From NCBI GenBank assembly GCA_022826805.1, contig JAJDUH010000053.1, positions 1-58,444 on the forward strand: 58,444 bases of DNA. Reading direction: 5' to 3'. Under the pieces are notes generated by a model. It was not told the DNA's origin and made no database searches. It saw nothing but the letters and a program-made list of their open reading frames with translations. Source of the DNA: Candidatus Poribacteria bacterium. Lineage in GTDB: Bacteria; Poribacteria; WGA-4E; WGA-3G. Within the stretch, counting starts at the first letter, position 1. Each line of letters opens with the position of its first letter. The position numbers were made by a program, and so were the translations under genes. This document shows, piece by piece, positions 9,113-18,392 of the stretch.

Positions 9113-10273
9113 ATGGAAAAACATACAATAGGCATCGGGATTATCGGAATGGGATGGATGGGGATGACGCATGCCCGCGCATATCGCCAGATCACAGACC
9201 GGTTTCACGACAGTCCTCTCCAACCCAAGCTCGTCATCTGTGCAGATGATGTTGTCGAGCGGACGGACGAGGCAAAAACGCGTTTTGAATTTGAACGTAC
9301 AACGACCGATTACCGACACGTCATAGAGGACAAGGACGTACAGGTCGTCAACATCGCCGCACCAAATAACATGCACCTTGAGATTGTCGAGGCAGCGGCG
9401 GCTGCAAAAAAACAAGTCTTCTGTGAGAAACCCGTCGGACGGAATCCTGCTGAAACGAAAGCGATCTACGCCGCTGCACAACGAGCAGGTGTACTCACGG
9501 GTGTCGGCTATAACTACAGATGGGCACCCGTCGTCCAATACGCACACCAACTGATTTCGGAAGGAAAACTTGGGACCCTGACCCACTATCGAGGTAGGTT
9601 TTTTGCTGGCTATGCTGCACATCCCCGCGCAGTACTTTCATGGCGTTTTCAGAAAGAGATCGCCGGACTCGGCACGCTCGGTGATCTGATTTCCCACGTC
9701 GTTGACATGGCACATTTTATTGTTGGCGATATTGACAGCGTTGTCTCACAACAGGAGACATTTATTCCACAACGTCCGGTAGCGGCGGTAGGCAGTGGCA
9801 CACATTTCACCCTTGGATCGGACGGTAAAATGGAGGCTGTTACGAACGAAGACTATGTCGGGGTGTTGGTCCGATTTGAAAATGGTGTCCGCGGGACACT
9901 CGAAGCGTGCAGAGTTATTAACGGACCGAAGTGTGAGATGGCCTTTGAGGTGAATGGAACTGAGGGGGCATTGCGTTGGAATTTCGAGCAGATGAACGAA
10001 CTGGAAGTCTATCTACCCAATGAGAACGGCTCCACTGACGGATACACGCGTATACTAAGCGGTCCCAGCCATCCGCTCCACGCCGATTTTAATCCCGGTC
10101 CTGCTGTTGGATTGGGCTACGACGATCTGAAGACAATCGAAGCCTATCAGTTCTTGCAAGCCATCCACACAGGAAAGCAGGCAAATCCAGGGTTTCGGGA
10201 AGCTGCTGCAGTTGCCGATGTGCAGACTGCCATCCAAATCTCATGGGAGGAAGATCGGTGGATTTCCGTCTAA
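9113..10273 (+). CDS. Gfo/Idh/MocA family oxidoreductase
   Basis: NAD(P)-dependent oxidoreductase of 386 residues. The N-terminal Rossmann motif is IGIIGMGWMGMTHARAY, with the family signature FCEKPVGRNPAE near residue 105 and the active-site helix GTLGDLISHVVDMAHF. Substrates in this family are sugars, inositols or sugar acids. The ATG at 9113 places the Rossmann strand at the usual distance; an upstream frame to 9068 adds 15 residues unlike the family. A 2-nt gap separates it from the FG-GAP protein gene. Confidence 0.88.
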   Translation: MEKHTIGIGIIGMGWMGMTHARAYRQITDRFHDSPLQPKLVICADDVVERTDEAKTRFEFERTTTDYRHVIEDKDVQVVNIAAPNNMHLEIVEAAAAAKKQVFCEKPVGRNPAETKAIYAAAQRAGVLTGVGYNYRWAPVVQYAHQLISEGKLGTLTHYRGRFFAGYAAHPRAVLSWRFQKEIAGLGTLGDLISHVVDMAHFIVGDIDSVVSQQETFIPQRPVAAVGSGTHFTLGSDGKMEAVTNEDYVGVLVRFENGVRGTLEACRVINGPKCEMAFEVNGTEGALRWNFEQMNELEVYLPNENGSTDGYTRILSGPSHPLHADFNPGPAVGLGYDDLKTIEAYQFLQAIHTGKQANPGFREAAAVADVQTAIQISWEEDRWISV

Positions 10274-10275
10274 AC

Positions 10276-12036
10276 ATGAAACAAGCGCTGCACCTCCCTA
10301 AGACAGTCTCCAACCTCGCACTCATAGGTATTGTTGGGCGGGGTCCCCGTGCCTCGTCCCTCACCACTTACATATCAATATTCTGCTGCTTCTTCTTGGC
10401 TTCAAACGCCTCCTCACAAAACTTGCCACAGTTCACCGACATTACGCACACTGCAGGCATCCGCTTCATCCATAACACCGGTGCTTATGGCGAAAAATAC
10501 CTACCTGAAACCATGGGATCAGGGTGTGCGTTTCTCGACTACGACACCGATGGTTGGCAAGACATCATCCTCGTCAACGGGAGGGACTGGGAAGGCAATC
10601 CGAAAGCCGAAGCCACCTCACCCGTTCCTGGGAAGGGACACCAGAAACGGCAGACGATGGCACTCTACCGCAACAACCGAGATGGCACTTTCACCGATGT
10701 TACTGAATCCGCTGGACTCGCCATACCACTTTACGGTATGGGGGTTGCCGTTGCCGATTACGATAACGACGGTGATCCAGATGTCTATATTAGCACTATT
10801 GAAACCGATCGCCTCTTTCAGAACCGTGGTGACGGCACTTTCGTTGATGTTACAGAGGTAGCTGGTATCCATAATCCCGGCTTCGGGACAAGCTGCGCAT
10901 GGTTCGATTACAATAACGATGGATACCTTGATGTCTACGTAGCGAACTATGTTGAGTGGACCAGAGAGAACGACCTGTACTGCACCCTTGATGGCATAAA
11001 TAAATCTTACTGTACGCCTGAATCCTACACAGGTCAGTCCAGCAAACTCTTCAGAAATCGTGGTGATGGCACGTTTCTTGATGTTTCTCGCATTGCCCGT
11101 ATTGAGGACAACACAAGCAAATCATTGGGTGTTTGTATCTTTGACTACAATGCCGACGGTCTGCCTGATATCTTTGAAGCGAACGATACACAACCCAATA
11201 AGCTCTATCAAAACAACGGCGATGGTACTTTCATTGAGGTAGGAATGCTCGCTGGAATTGCCTATAACGAGAGTGGTGTCGCAACCGGCGCGATGGGTAT
11301 TGATGCCGCAGACTACGATCGCACCGGTAGGGAGAGTCTCGTCATCGGTAATTTCTCCAACGAGATGCTCAACCTCTATCACAACGAAGGCGATTTTTTT
11401 ATTGACGATGCCCCCGCCGCGCACATCGGAAACGTTACCTTATTAACGCTCACCTTCGCCTGTTTCTTCTTCGATTTCGATTTTGACGGCAATCTTGACA
11501 TCTTCACTGCCAACGGACACGTTGAGACTGACATCAATGCCATCCAAAGTCAAGTCACCTACGCACAAATCCCACACCTATTTCACAACGACGGACAAGG
11601 CAAATTCACCGATACAGTCGATAGAGTCGGCACGGATTTGGCAACACCGATGGTTGGAAGAGGTGGAGCCTACGGCGATATCGACAACGACGGTGATTGG
11701 GACTTACTCGTCACCACTTCCAATGGACCGGCATATCTCTTCCGAAACGATGGCGGCAACCGCAACGCCTGGATCAAGATTCAACTCGTAGGGCAAACGA
11801 GTAATCGTGACGGCATCGGTGCGCAAATCCGTGTAACCTCCGCACTTGGCACACAAACCCGAACCGTCAAAAGTGGCTCCAGTTATTGCTCACAAAGCGA
11901 ACTCACCGCCATCTTCGGCATAAACCGGAATACTACCATTGAGAAAATCGAGGTCCTCTGGCCCAGTGGGACCGTCAGCACACGCAAGAATGTCAAACCC
12001 AACCAACACATCCGCATTGAAGAAGATGGACCATAG
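10276..12036 (+). CDS. FG-GAP/VCBS repeat protein with ASPIC/UnbV domain
   Basis: Exported protein of 586 residues. After a hydrophobic segment (YISIFCCFFLASNASSQ) come repeated calcium-binding FG-GAP/VCBS units, each with a D-x-D-x-DG loop, for example DYDNDGDPDVYIST, FDYNNDGYLDVYVANY and FDFDFDGNLDIFTANG, predicting a beta-propeller. The C-terminus is the ASPIC/UnbV domain (VRSG-type TRTVKSGSSYCSQS, then IEVLWPSGTVS). Probably a surface or secreted adhesion or ligand-binding protein. Oddity: the coding region just before the signal peptide contains a GGGCGGGGTCCCCGTGCC stretch resembling the intergenic hairpin repeats, so the N-terminus may have been reshaped by a repeat insertion. Confidence 0.85.
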   Translation: MKQALHLPKTVSNLALIGIVGRGPRASSLTTYISIFCCFFLASNASSQNLPQFTDITHTAGIRFIHNTGAYGEKYLPETMGSGCAFLDYDTDGWQDIILVNGRDWEGNPKAEATSPVPGKGHQKRQTMALYRNNRDGTFTDVTESAGLAIPLYGMGVAVADYDNDGDPDVYISTIETDRLFQNRGDGTFVDVTEVAGIHNPGFGTSCAWFDYNNDGYLDVYVANYVEWTRENDLYCTLDGINKSYCTPESYTGQSSKLFRNRGDGTFLDVSRIARIEDNTSKSLGVCIFDYNADGLPDIFEANDTQPNKLYQNNGDGTFIEVGMLAGIAYNESGVATGAMGIDAADYDRTGRESLVIGNFSNEMLNLYHNEGDFFIDDAPAAHIGNVTLLTLTFACFFFDFDFDGNLDIFTANGHVETDINAIQSQVTYAQIPHLFHNDGQGKFTDTVDRVGTDLATPMVGRGGAYGDIDNDGDWDLLVTTSNGPAYLFRNDGGNRNAWIKIQLVGQTSNRDGIGAQIRVTSALGTQTRTVKSGSSYCSQSELTAIFGINRNTTIEKIEVLWPSGTVSTRKNVKPNQHIRIEEDGP

Positions 12037-12332
12037 GCGCATTTTTTCCGACTGTATTCCCTTCCAGCCAAAGTAGGTGCGGTTTCCAACCGGGTTCCCT
12101 TCCGTTACTGGAAAGGGGAGGCACCGGTGCAGCCTTAAAGAGTCCCGCTGGCGAGGTTCCCAACCTCGCCGATAAACCTTAGAATCTCTACATTCAATAT
12201 TTGTCCTTTACTTTTTCTATGAAATACCTTATCATTTTGGTGATTAATTGTGATAATGAGTGGCTAGGGATTTACCACCGTAATTTTGCATATTAGCATT
12301 TAGATTAACAGGCTGTAACGGAGGATTCAACA
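12037..12332. other. Intergenic region with hairpin repeats
   Basis: No gene seen. The left part holds a degenerate repeat (GGTGCGGTTTCCAACC at 12077-12092) and GGCGAGGTTCCCAACCTCGCC at 12150-12170, a 9-bp inverted repeat with a 3-nt loop. The AT-rich right part presumably carries the promoter of the next gene, but I cannot identify a clear -35/-10 pair. Confidence 0.55.
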
Positions 12333-12908
12333 TTGAAAAAGAACTTAATTACTCTTAGCATAAATGCTTCATTTCTTTTACTAATTGGCATTTTTCTTTC
12401 GTTGATAGGTTGTGATAGAACGCGCCAACAAGCAGATATTCTTTCAGCACCATCAGCGAAACAAGCAGTCGCTACAATCGGTTCAACAAGCGGTAGTAGT
12501 GTAACTGGAATGGCGGTTTTCACACAAAACGGCGACCAAATCACCTTCACCATTGAAATCCAGAACGCCACTCCCGGCCTTCACGCCGTCCATATCCACG
12601 AAAACGGCGATTGCAGTGCACCCGACGGTAAATCCGCCGGTGGTCACTGGAATCCGACAGATGTCGCACACGGGAAATGGGGGGAAGGTGAATTCCATCT
12701 CGGAGACATCGGCAATATCACTGTCGGCGAAGACGGCACGGGCAGCTTTAAGTTGACAACCGATCTTTGGGAAATCGGCACCGGTTCCGATATAGATGTT
12801 GTCGGCGCCGGCATTATCGTTCATGCTGATGCAGATGATTTCATCTCGCAGCCTTCAGGCAATGCAGGCGCACGCATCGGTTGCGGTGTAATTGTGTTGG
12901 CAGAATAG
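12333..12908 (+). CDS. sodC: Cu/Zn superoxide dismutase lipoprotein
   Basis: Dismutates superoxide outside the cytoplasm; 191 residues. Start TTG chosen because GGAGG lies 8 nt upstream. The signal peptide ends in a lipobox (LSLIGC), so it is a lipoprotein. Metal-binding motifs are intact: AVHIHENGDC (Cu His pair and disulfide Cys), GGHWNP, HLGDIGNI with the Zn Asp, and IIVHADADDF (bridging or Cu His); the second disulfide Cys is in ARIGCGVI. Together with the selenoperoxiredoxin at 45626-46639 it points to investment in extracytoplasmic oxidant defence. Confidence 0.92.
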   Translation: MKKNLITLSINASFLLLIGIFLSLIGCDRTRQQADILSAPSAKQAVATIGSTSGSSVTGMAVFTQNGDQITFTIEIQNATPGLHAVHIHENGDCSAPDGKSAGGHWNPTDVAHGKWGEGEFHLGDIGNITVGEDGTGSFKLTTDLWEIGTGSDIDVVGAGIIVHADADDFISQPSGNAGARIGCGVIVLAE

Positions 12909-12931
12909 TCGTCGCAAATTCCACTTCCGTA

Positions 12932-12960
12932 GGCGAGGTTTTCCAACCTCGCCTTTAGTT
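12932..12960 (+). terminator. Hairpin repeat, possible sodC terminator
   Basis: GGCGAGGTT-TTCC-AACCTCGCC, a perfect 9-bp inverted repeat, followed by TTTAGTTTTT. It is a member of the intergenic repeat family, and its position 23 nt after sodC plus the T-rich tail would let it terminate transcription. Confidence 0.55.
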
Positions 12961-12978
12961 TTTGGCAGCAATCGTCTT

Positions 12979-13006
12979 TTGACAATTTGCGTTTTTGTGG
13001 TATACT
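12979..13006 (+). promoter_or_regulatory. Sigma70 promoter of the ImmA/DUF4411 pair
   Basis: TTGACA at 12979-12984, 16-nt spacer, TATACT at 13001-13006; about 155 nt ahead of the ATG at 13164. The long leader leaves room for autoregulation by the encoded helix-turn-helix protein. Confidence 0.65.
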
Positions 13007-13163
13007 TTAATTCGCGTTTGAGTAAAACATGTTAAGTATATTTATACTATTACTACAATTTATCCATCCGCGAATCCCCAGGATTTAGCGTCACACAGTC
13101 TCAAAATATCTCAATTAATGGTTTTACAACAAACCCGTTAATCGGTTTGTGGAAATACGGATT

Positions 13164-14333
13164 ATGGCTAAATCTGTCAAAGCACTCATTACGCCGGAAG
13201 TTCTCAAATGGGCACGCGAAAAACGCATCAGATTAGAGATTGACTATGTGGCAAAAAGATTAAAAATGAAATCCAAAGACCTTGAAGCATGGGAAAATGG
13301 ATCAGATCAACCCACTATCTCGCAATTAAAGAAAATTGCTAAACTCTATAAAACACACATCTCTGTTTTCTATCTGCCAGAACCACCTGTAGGTTTCCAA
13401 TCACTTATAGATTATCGGGTATTGCCAGAACCATCTGCTATTAATGAAGAACAGACGCATAAATTGAATGCTAATATCATTGAGGCATTTGAAAGACGAG
13501 AAATGCTCATTGGATTTTACGAATTGTTAGAGGAACTGCCTCCTCAGGTAACGCTGAAAGTTAATGAAGAAGAACCAGCGAGAGAAGCGAAAAAAATAAC
13601 TGAATTTCTTGAGTTCAACAGAGCACAACTACAACAAGCAAAAAATCCATACGATGCGTTGAGATTCTGGAAACAGACTGTCGAGGCGAAGGGTATTTTG
13701 GTCTGTCAAACCTCTGTGAATACACATCTTTCTGTTGAATTGAAAACAGTACGTGGGTTTTGCATTGCACAGAGACCTTTTCCAGTGATCGTATTAAACC
13801 CTAAAGACAGTCCCTATGGACGTATCTTCACAATTATTCACGAACTCGTCCATATCGCTCTTGGGAAAAGTATTATCCAAAATACTGGATTTAGAGGAAT
13901 AGAAAATCCAGTCTTGAACCAGACGGAAGTCTTTTGTAACCGAGTGGCTGCTGAAGTTTTAGTCCCTGAAAATGAGTTGTTAGAAATGGTAAAACTGCAA
14001 ACACTTGAAAAAGAACTATCCAGAATTTCCAAGCACTTTCATGTAAGCCCTGAAGTTATTATGCGGCGACTGCTAACACTTGATAAAATACCACAACAAT
14101 ACTACGAAACGTACAGAAAATCTCAGCAAGAAAAGTATAAAGGAAAATCCAATCAAGCTGGCGGTATCCGGCCATACCACAATCGGCTTCTTAACGCTTC
14201 GGGTGAGTATTTCACAAGAACCGCTTTCACTGCTTACTATGAGGAAAAAATCACAATCTCTGAATTAGCTTCGGTTTTCTCCAATTGTGACACAAAATAT
14301 CTTTTTGAAATTGAGCACCTTATCCTCGTATGA
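13164..14333 (+). CDS. XRE-like HTH plus ImmA/IrrE metallopeptidase
   Basis: A 389-residue protein with an N-terminal HTH_XRE-type region (RLKMKSKDLEAWENGSDQP...QLKKIAKLYK) and a C-terminal COG2856/ImmA-IrrE zinc protease domain with the HExxH motif IIHELVHIALGK near residue 227. Such proteins act as repressors or antitoxins that are cleaved or derepressed under stress. The ATG at 13164 is preferred over the GTG at 13149 (5 residues longer). It overlaps the next gene by 4 nt (ATGA), the typical arrangement of an antitoxin-toxin pair; I infer it regulates or neutralises the DUF4411 protein. Confidence 0.85.
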   Translation: MAKSVKALITPEVLKWAREKRIRLEIDYVAKRLKMKSKDLEAWENGSDQPTISQLKKIAKLYKTHISVFYLPEPPVGFQSLIDYRVLPEPSAINEEQTHKLNANIIEAFERREMLIGFYELLEELPPQVTLKVNEEEPAREAKKITEFLEFNRAQLQQAKNPYDALRFWKQTVEAKGILVCQTSVNTHLSVELKTVRGFCIAQRPFPVIVLNPKDSPYGRIFTIIHELVHIALGKSIIQNTGFRGIENPVLNQTEVFCNRVAAEVLVPENELLEMVKLQTLEKELSRISKHFHVSPEVIMRRLLTLDKIPQQYYETYRKSQQEKYKGKSNQAGGIRPYHNRLLNASGEYFTRTAFTAYYEEKITISELASVFSNCDTKYLFEIEHLILV

Positions 14334-14830
14334 ATTCACTATTTAACCAAAATCAGATAATTTATAGTTTGGATGCCAGTTCGCTAATTGCTGCGTATCG
14401 TTCTTTATACCCAATGGACAACTTCCGCGCCTTGTGGCAAGAATTTGAAAAACTTATAAGGAGTGATCGGCTCAAAATGTCCGAGTTTGCTTTTGAAGAA
14501 ACTATGCGAGATAAAGTCTTAGATGAATGGTGTTGCGAAAAAAGTTTGAAATCATATTTTGAATTGAAAATTGATGATTCAGATCAAAAAACGGTTCGTA
14601 GTATATTGTCAAAGTATCCGGAAATGTTAAACATTAAAAAAGGCACGTCAGGGGCAGACCCATGGGTTATAGCTTTGGCAATGAGATTTCAAAACGTAGT
14701 TGTAGTAACTGAAGAAAAATTAACTGGAAATTTGCAATATCCCAGGATCCCTGATGTATGTAAGGCATCTAATATTGAATGTGTTACGGTATCTGGTATT
14801 GTAAGAAAAGAGAATTGGATATTTGAATAG
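14330..14830 (+). CDS. DUF4411 PIN-like protein, putative toxin
   Basis: A 166-residue protein matching the DUF4411 family: it starts with the PIN-like strand IIYSLDASSLIAAYRSLYP carrying the first acidic residue, continues with MDNFRALWQEFEKL, and ends in a segment DPWVIALAMRF..VVTEEK typical of PIN-fold RNases (third acidic cluster). DUF4411 genes commonly lie behind XRE-ImmA/IrrE genes, as here with a 4-nt overlap, so an RNase toxin is the likely role. Sequence is AT-rich relative to its neighbours, consistent with horizontal transfer. Confidence 0.75.
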   Translation: MNSLFNQNQIIYSLDASSLIAAYRSLYPMDNFRALWQEFEKLIRSDRLKMSEFAFEETMRDKVLDEWCCEKSLKSYFELKIDDSDQKTVRSILSKYPEMLNIKKGTSGADPWVIALAMRFQNVVVVTEEKLTGNLQYPRIPDVCKASNIECVTVSGIVRKENWIFE

Positions 14831-14864
14831 ACAAGGGATAAAGAACAAAGGAGCAACGCACCAT

Positions 14865-14894
14865 TTGACTTAGAACCAAAAAATCTGCTATACT
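14865..14894 (+). promoter_or_regulatory. Sigma70 promoter of the HEPN-DUF499 gene
   Basis: TTGACT at 14865-14870, 18-nt spacer, TATACT at 14889-14894. Followed by a GGAGAGG ribosome binding site and the GTG start at 14932. Confidence 0.65.
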
Positions 14895-14931
14895 TCCAAA
14901 GCAAAAATCATGGAGAGGAAAGCCCAAACAC

Positions 14932-17900
14932 GTGAATTCGTCCAAACGTCCAAACCAAGACGCACTTTATCAGGCACTCAATATCTATCGCGATGCCATG
15001 CGTCCCTTCATTCTCAAAAACCTCAAAACGGTACAAGACTTATCACCGAAAGATCGTTTTGAAAACGAAGCGGATATAGATGTCGGCGATTTCCCGTACC
15101 TCTTCAGAGAGTACTGGCACGATGTTTTTAAACATCTCTTCGATCCAGATCGAGACGTTCGCAGTGCCATAGGACTCATAACCGAGGCTCGAAATAAAGT
15201 CGCTCACCCTGAAGCAGAAGATTTCTCTCCCGCGTACGCCCTTTCAAGGCTCCACGAAATTGCCGATATACTTGGACAAATCAACGCACCTGAACAGAGA
15301 CGAAAAGTTGAAACCATCCGCGACAAGTTGCTAACCAATACAGCACCAACCGCAGAAACGAAACCTAAATTACCCCGCAGAAAGGTAACAGACCTCAAGT
15401 CATGGCGTGATGTCATACGCCCGAACACCGATGTCATTGCAGGTACCTTCCGAAAGTCGGAGTTCGCCGCCGACCTTCAAGAGGTCTTTGAAGGGAAAGC
15501 GAAAACGTCAGAATACGGCGAAACCGAAATCTTCTTTAATCAAACATACATCACCCCTGGGCTTCGCCAATTGTTAGTGAACACCCTCAAGAGGCTTGGG
15601 AGCAAAGGTGGCGATCCAGTTATCCAACTCAAAACAGGTTTTGGTGGTGGAAAAACGCATAGTCTTATTGCCCTCTATCATCTTGTTACCGGAATTAACA
15701 TTCTAAGAGAACTTCCAGCAAACGATGAATACAAGCGGCTCCGAGAAAATATAGAGGACATTCTGGAGGAAGCAGATTGGGATCACAACACACCCCTTAA
15801 CGCCGACGTCTCTGTTCTTGTCGGTACCTACCTCTCTACGACCGACGCAGACGAAACCAAACAAGGGGACCCGCTCAATACACTCTGGGGTATGATGGCG
15901 GATCAACTCGGTGGACAAGATGCCTATAATATCATCGGTGAAGCTGCACGGAAAGGAAGCGCACCGGGCGGAAATCAGTTGGACAGACTCTTTGAACACG
16001 TCGGGCCCTCTATCATCTTAATAGACGAACTCGTTGCCTATGTACGTAATGTACAAGGTGTCACACGAGAAAGCATCTACACCTTCTTTCAAGCGGTTAC
16101 CGAGTCTGTAAACAGATCTAAGAACATTACACTCGTCGCAACGCTACCAGAAGGACAAATACAAGCGGGGGGTGAAGGTGGGATGACCGTTCTTGATACC
16201 CTCGAATCTATCCTCGAAAGGGTTGATGCCGTCTCTATCCCCTTAGAAGTTGATAATGCCTATGAGGTCGTGCGTCGGCGATTGTTCGGTAGCATAATTG
16301 ACGAAACCGAGCGAGACCTAACCTGTGAAGCCTTCCGTAAGATGTACCAGAACTCCCGCAGCGAATATCCGAATAACGTTAGCGATCAAGACTATCTGAA
16401 ACGAATGAAAGATTGCTACCCGATCCATCCCGAGATATTCGATCGGCTCTTTCAGGACTGGTCAGCTATTCCTGGATTTCAGCGCACCCGCGGCGTACTC
16501 CGAATAATGGCGACCTGCATCTCTCGACTTTATCAAGAGCAGGACCCCTCTCTGTTGGTAATGCCCGCCAACCTCACACTTGACGATCCCGCACTCGCTG
16601 ACGAATTCACCAGACTGCTTGCAAGGTCCGGCGGAAGTTGGGATCCCGTTGTCCAAGAGGTGGACAGCTACGGTTCCCGCACGGATCAGATTGATCGAAA
16701 CTCTCAAAGTTTCATTGAGGTGGGTAGTGCAGCGCGACGTATCGCCCGCACTGTGTTTCTTGGTAGTGCGACGGGCCGCGCCGTCAAGGGGCTCACAACC
16801 CGTCAAATCCACCTCGGTGTCGTTGAACCTGGACAAGGTGTCTCGGTGTACAACGACGCACTTAACAGAATGACCGGCAACCTCTATTTCCTCTATAATC
16901 TTGACGATAGATACTACTTCCACACCGAAGAAAACCTCAATAAAGTTGCCATAGATCGCGCAGCAGAATACACCGAAGCAGATATCTACGCTGAAATCGT
17001 TTTACGTTTGGAAAGAGCAGTTCAAAGCACCTCAAACGTGAAGGTCTGTCCTACCACGCCAAATCTGGTCAAGGATTCTCAAACCGTTCAGTACGTCATT
17101 CTCCATCCACAAGCATCCCTACCCAGTCGCGAAAAGGAGACCGATATTGCACGCCAGACTGCACTTAAAATTCTTACGTCCAGCACGGACGACGAAAGAC
17201 CGCGTACCTTCAGAAATACCCTCCTCTTCATCGCAGCGCGGCGAGACGACATCCGAGAACTCAGAAATCACGTCAAAAACTACCTTGCATGGAATTCCAT
17301 TATGAACGGAGACCAACTCCATAGCGCACTCGGTAACCTTGAAGGCACAAGATTGGATCAGACACAGGGAAATCTTGAAGCTGCTGAAGATGCCGTAACA
17401 ACCGTACTCTTCAAGGCGTATCGTTGGGGACTCGCACCCTTGCAAGCAGACCCACAGAAGAATGACTATGATTTTTCTGTGGCTGATACAAAATCCACAG
17501 ATGGTAGAATTGTCCAACGTCTCCGTGAGAAATTCATTGACGATGATGCAATCGTCACAAAAATAGCACCTGACATCTTCGCTGGAAAATTGCAACAATA
17601 CATCTGGAGTAGCGATGCCTACCAAGAGCACATTGATATAGAGCGTCTCTGGGAACTCATGGCACAAAACGTCTACATGCCCCGACTCAGAGACCGGAAC
17701 GTCTTGGCAACGTGCATTAGAGACGGAATAGAGGCTGGGACGTTTGGGTATGCCAGCGCGTATCAAGATGGCAACTACCTTAACTTCCGTTTTGAAAAAC
17801 AGATGGGTGGACTCCGAATCGTTGAGGATAGCACGGCCGTGCTGATAAATCCTGAAATGGCAAAACTGCTCAAGGAAGCGGAAGAAGAAAAACCCACACC

Positions 17901-18207
17901 ATCAACACCCCCAGAACCAAAACCCGCGCCTTCTACAGATGGGACGACTCCCGTTGTCATTGATCCCCCACAGCCAAAAGGACCTACGCACGTCGTTGTT
18001 ACCAAAGCCTTGCAGTTAGAGCTTCCTTTCGGCGATGAGATTAAAGCCCTCCAAGACGAGATCGTTCGCACCCTGAAAGCCGATGGCGGAAACGTCAGCA
18101 TAGAAATCACCGTTACGGCTGAAAAATCGGACGGCTTCTCGGAAAATACCACCCGCGCCGTTAAGCAAAACAGCGAACACCTCAACGCCGACTTTAAAAG
18201 CGACTAA
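14932..18207 (+). CDS. HEPN-DUF499 large ATPase, putative defence protein
   Basis: A 1091-residue protein starting at GTG behind GGAGAGG. Residues 1-130 resemble a Swt1-type HEPN domain, with the RNA-cleaving motif R-x4-H (RNKVAH, residues 87-92). The rest is a DUF499/COG1483 AAA+ ATPase: Walker A GFGGGKTHS near residue 236, Walker B SIILIDELVAYVRN near 360, and a conserved FQAVTESVNRSKNITLVATLP stretch (sensor region). A Pro-rich linker (STPPEPKPAPSTDG) precedes a small C-terminal domain. DUF499 proteins are typically paired with a DUF1156 methylase, here 0.7 kb downstream. I infer a role in DNA-modification-based defence, with HEPN as a possible abortive effector. The mechanism is not established by the sequence. 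Confidence 0.85.
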   Translation: MNSSKRPNQDALYQALNIYRDAMRPFILKNLKTVQDLSPKDRFENEADIDVGDFPYLFREYWHDVFKHLFDPDRDVRSAIGLITEARNKVAHPEAEDFSPAYALSRLHEIADILGQINAPEQRRKVETIRDKLLTNTAPTAETKPKLPRRKVTDLKSWRDVIRPNTDVIAGTFRKSEFAADLQEVFEGKAKTSEYGETEIFFNQTYITPGLRQLLVNTLKRLGSKGGDPVIQLKTGFGGGKTHSLIALYHLVTGINILRELPANDEYKRLRENIEDILEEADWDHNTPLNADVSVLVGTYLSTTDADETKQGDPLNTLWGMMADQLGGQDAYNIIGEAARKGSAPGGNQLDRLFEHVGPSIILIDELVAYVRNVQGVTRESIYTFFQAVTESVNRSKNITLVATLPEGQIQAGGEGGMTVLDTLESILERVDAVSIPLEVDNAYEVVRRRLFGSIIDETERDLTCEAFRKMYQNSRSEYPNNVSDQDYLKRMKDCYPIHPEIFDRLFQDWSAIPGFQRTRGVLRIMATCISRLYQEQDPSLLVMPANLTLDDPALADEFTRLLARSGGSWDPVVQEVDSYGSRTDQIDRNSQSFIEVGSAARRIARTVFLGSATGRAVKGLTTRQIHLGVVEPGQGVSVYNDALNRMTGNLYFLYNLDDRYYFHTEENLNKVAIDRAAEYTEADIYAEIVLRLERAVQSTSNVKVCPTTPNLVKDSQTVQYVILHPQASLPSREKETDIARQTALKILTSSTDDERPRTFRNTLLFIAARRDDIRELRNHVKNYLAWNSIMNGDQLHSALGNLEGTRLDQTQGNLEAAEDAVTTVLFKAYRWGLAPLQADPQKNDYDFSVADTKSTDGRIVQRLREKFIDDDAIVTKIAPDIFAGKLQQYIWSSDAYQEHIDIERLWELMAQNVYMPRLRDRNVLATCIRDGIEAGTFGYASAYQDGNYLNFRFEKQMGGLRIVEDSTAVLINPEMAKLLKEAEEEKPTPSTPPEPKPAPSTDGTTPVVIDPPQPKGPTHVVVTKALQLELPFGDEIKALQDEIVRTLKADGGNVSIEITVTAEKSDGFSENTTRAVKQNSEHLNADFKSD

Positions 18208-18222
18208 AAATCTGCAGCCTTT

Positions 18223-18319
18223 GTAGCACACGCCATAAGCCATACGCGCTTATGGCGTTGATTCCTATTAGTTTGTGCATTCTCTCTGTAGCATACGGTG
18301 AATGCCATACGCGCATTCA
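18223..18319. repeat. Two tandem hairpin repeats with constant loop
   Basis: Two units each starting TGTAGCA(C/T)ACG. Unit 1 (hairpin 18230-18258): ACGCCATAAG - CCATACGCG - CTTATGGCGT, a perfect 10-bp stem. Unit 2 (hairpin 18299-18319): TGAATG - CCATACGCG - CATTCA, a 6-bp stem with a flanking G-T. The 9-nt loop is identical while the stems differ but remain paired. Confidence 0.75.
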
Positions 18320-18356
18320 TACTGTTAATTTATCAGTCTGTGTCTCTTAAATCCGC

Positions 18357-18386
18357 TTGACATTTCTCACCGCTTTACAATATAAT
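18357..18386 (+). promoter_or_regulatory. Consensus sigma70 promoter, apparently leaderless
   Basis: TTGACA at 18357-18362 and TATAAT at 18381-18386 with an 18-nt spacer. The predicted transcription start coincides with the ATG at 18393. Confidence 0.7.
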
Positions 18387-18392
18387 ACAACC

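Noticed and set aside
18230..18319. CRISPR array
   Set aside because: Only two hairpins with different arms and no regular spacer-repeat pattern.
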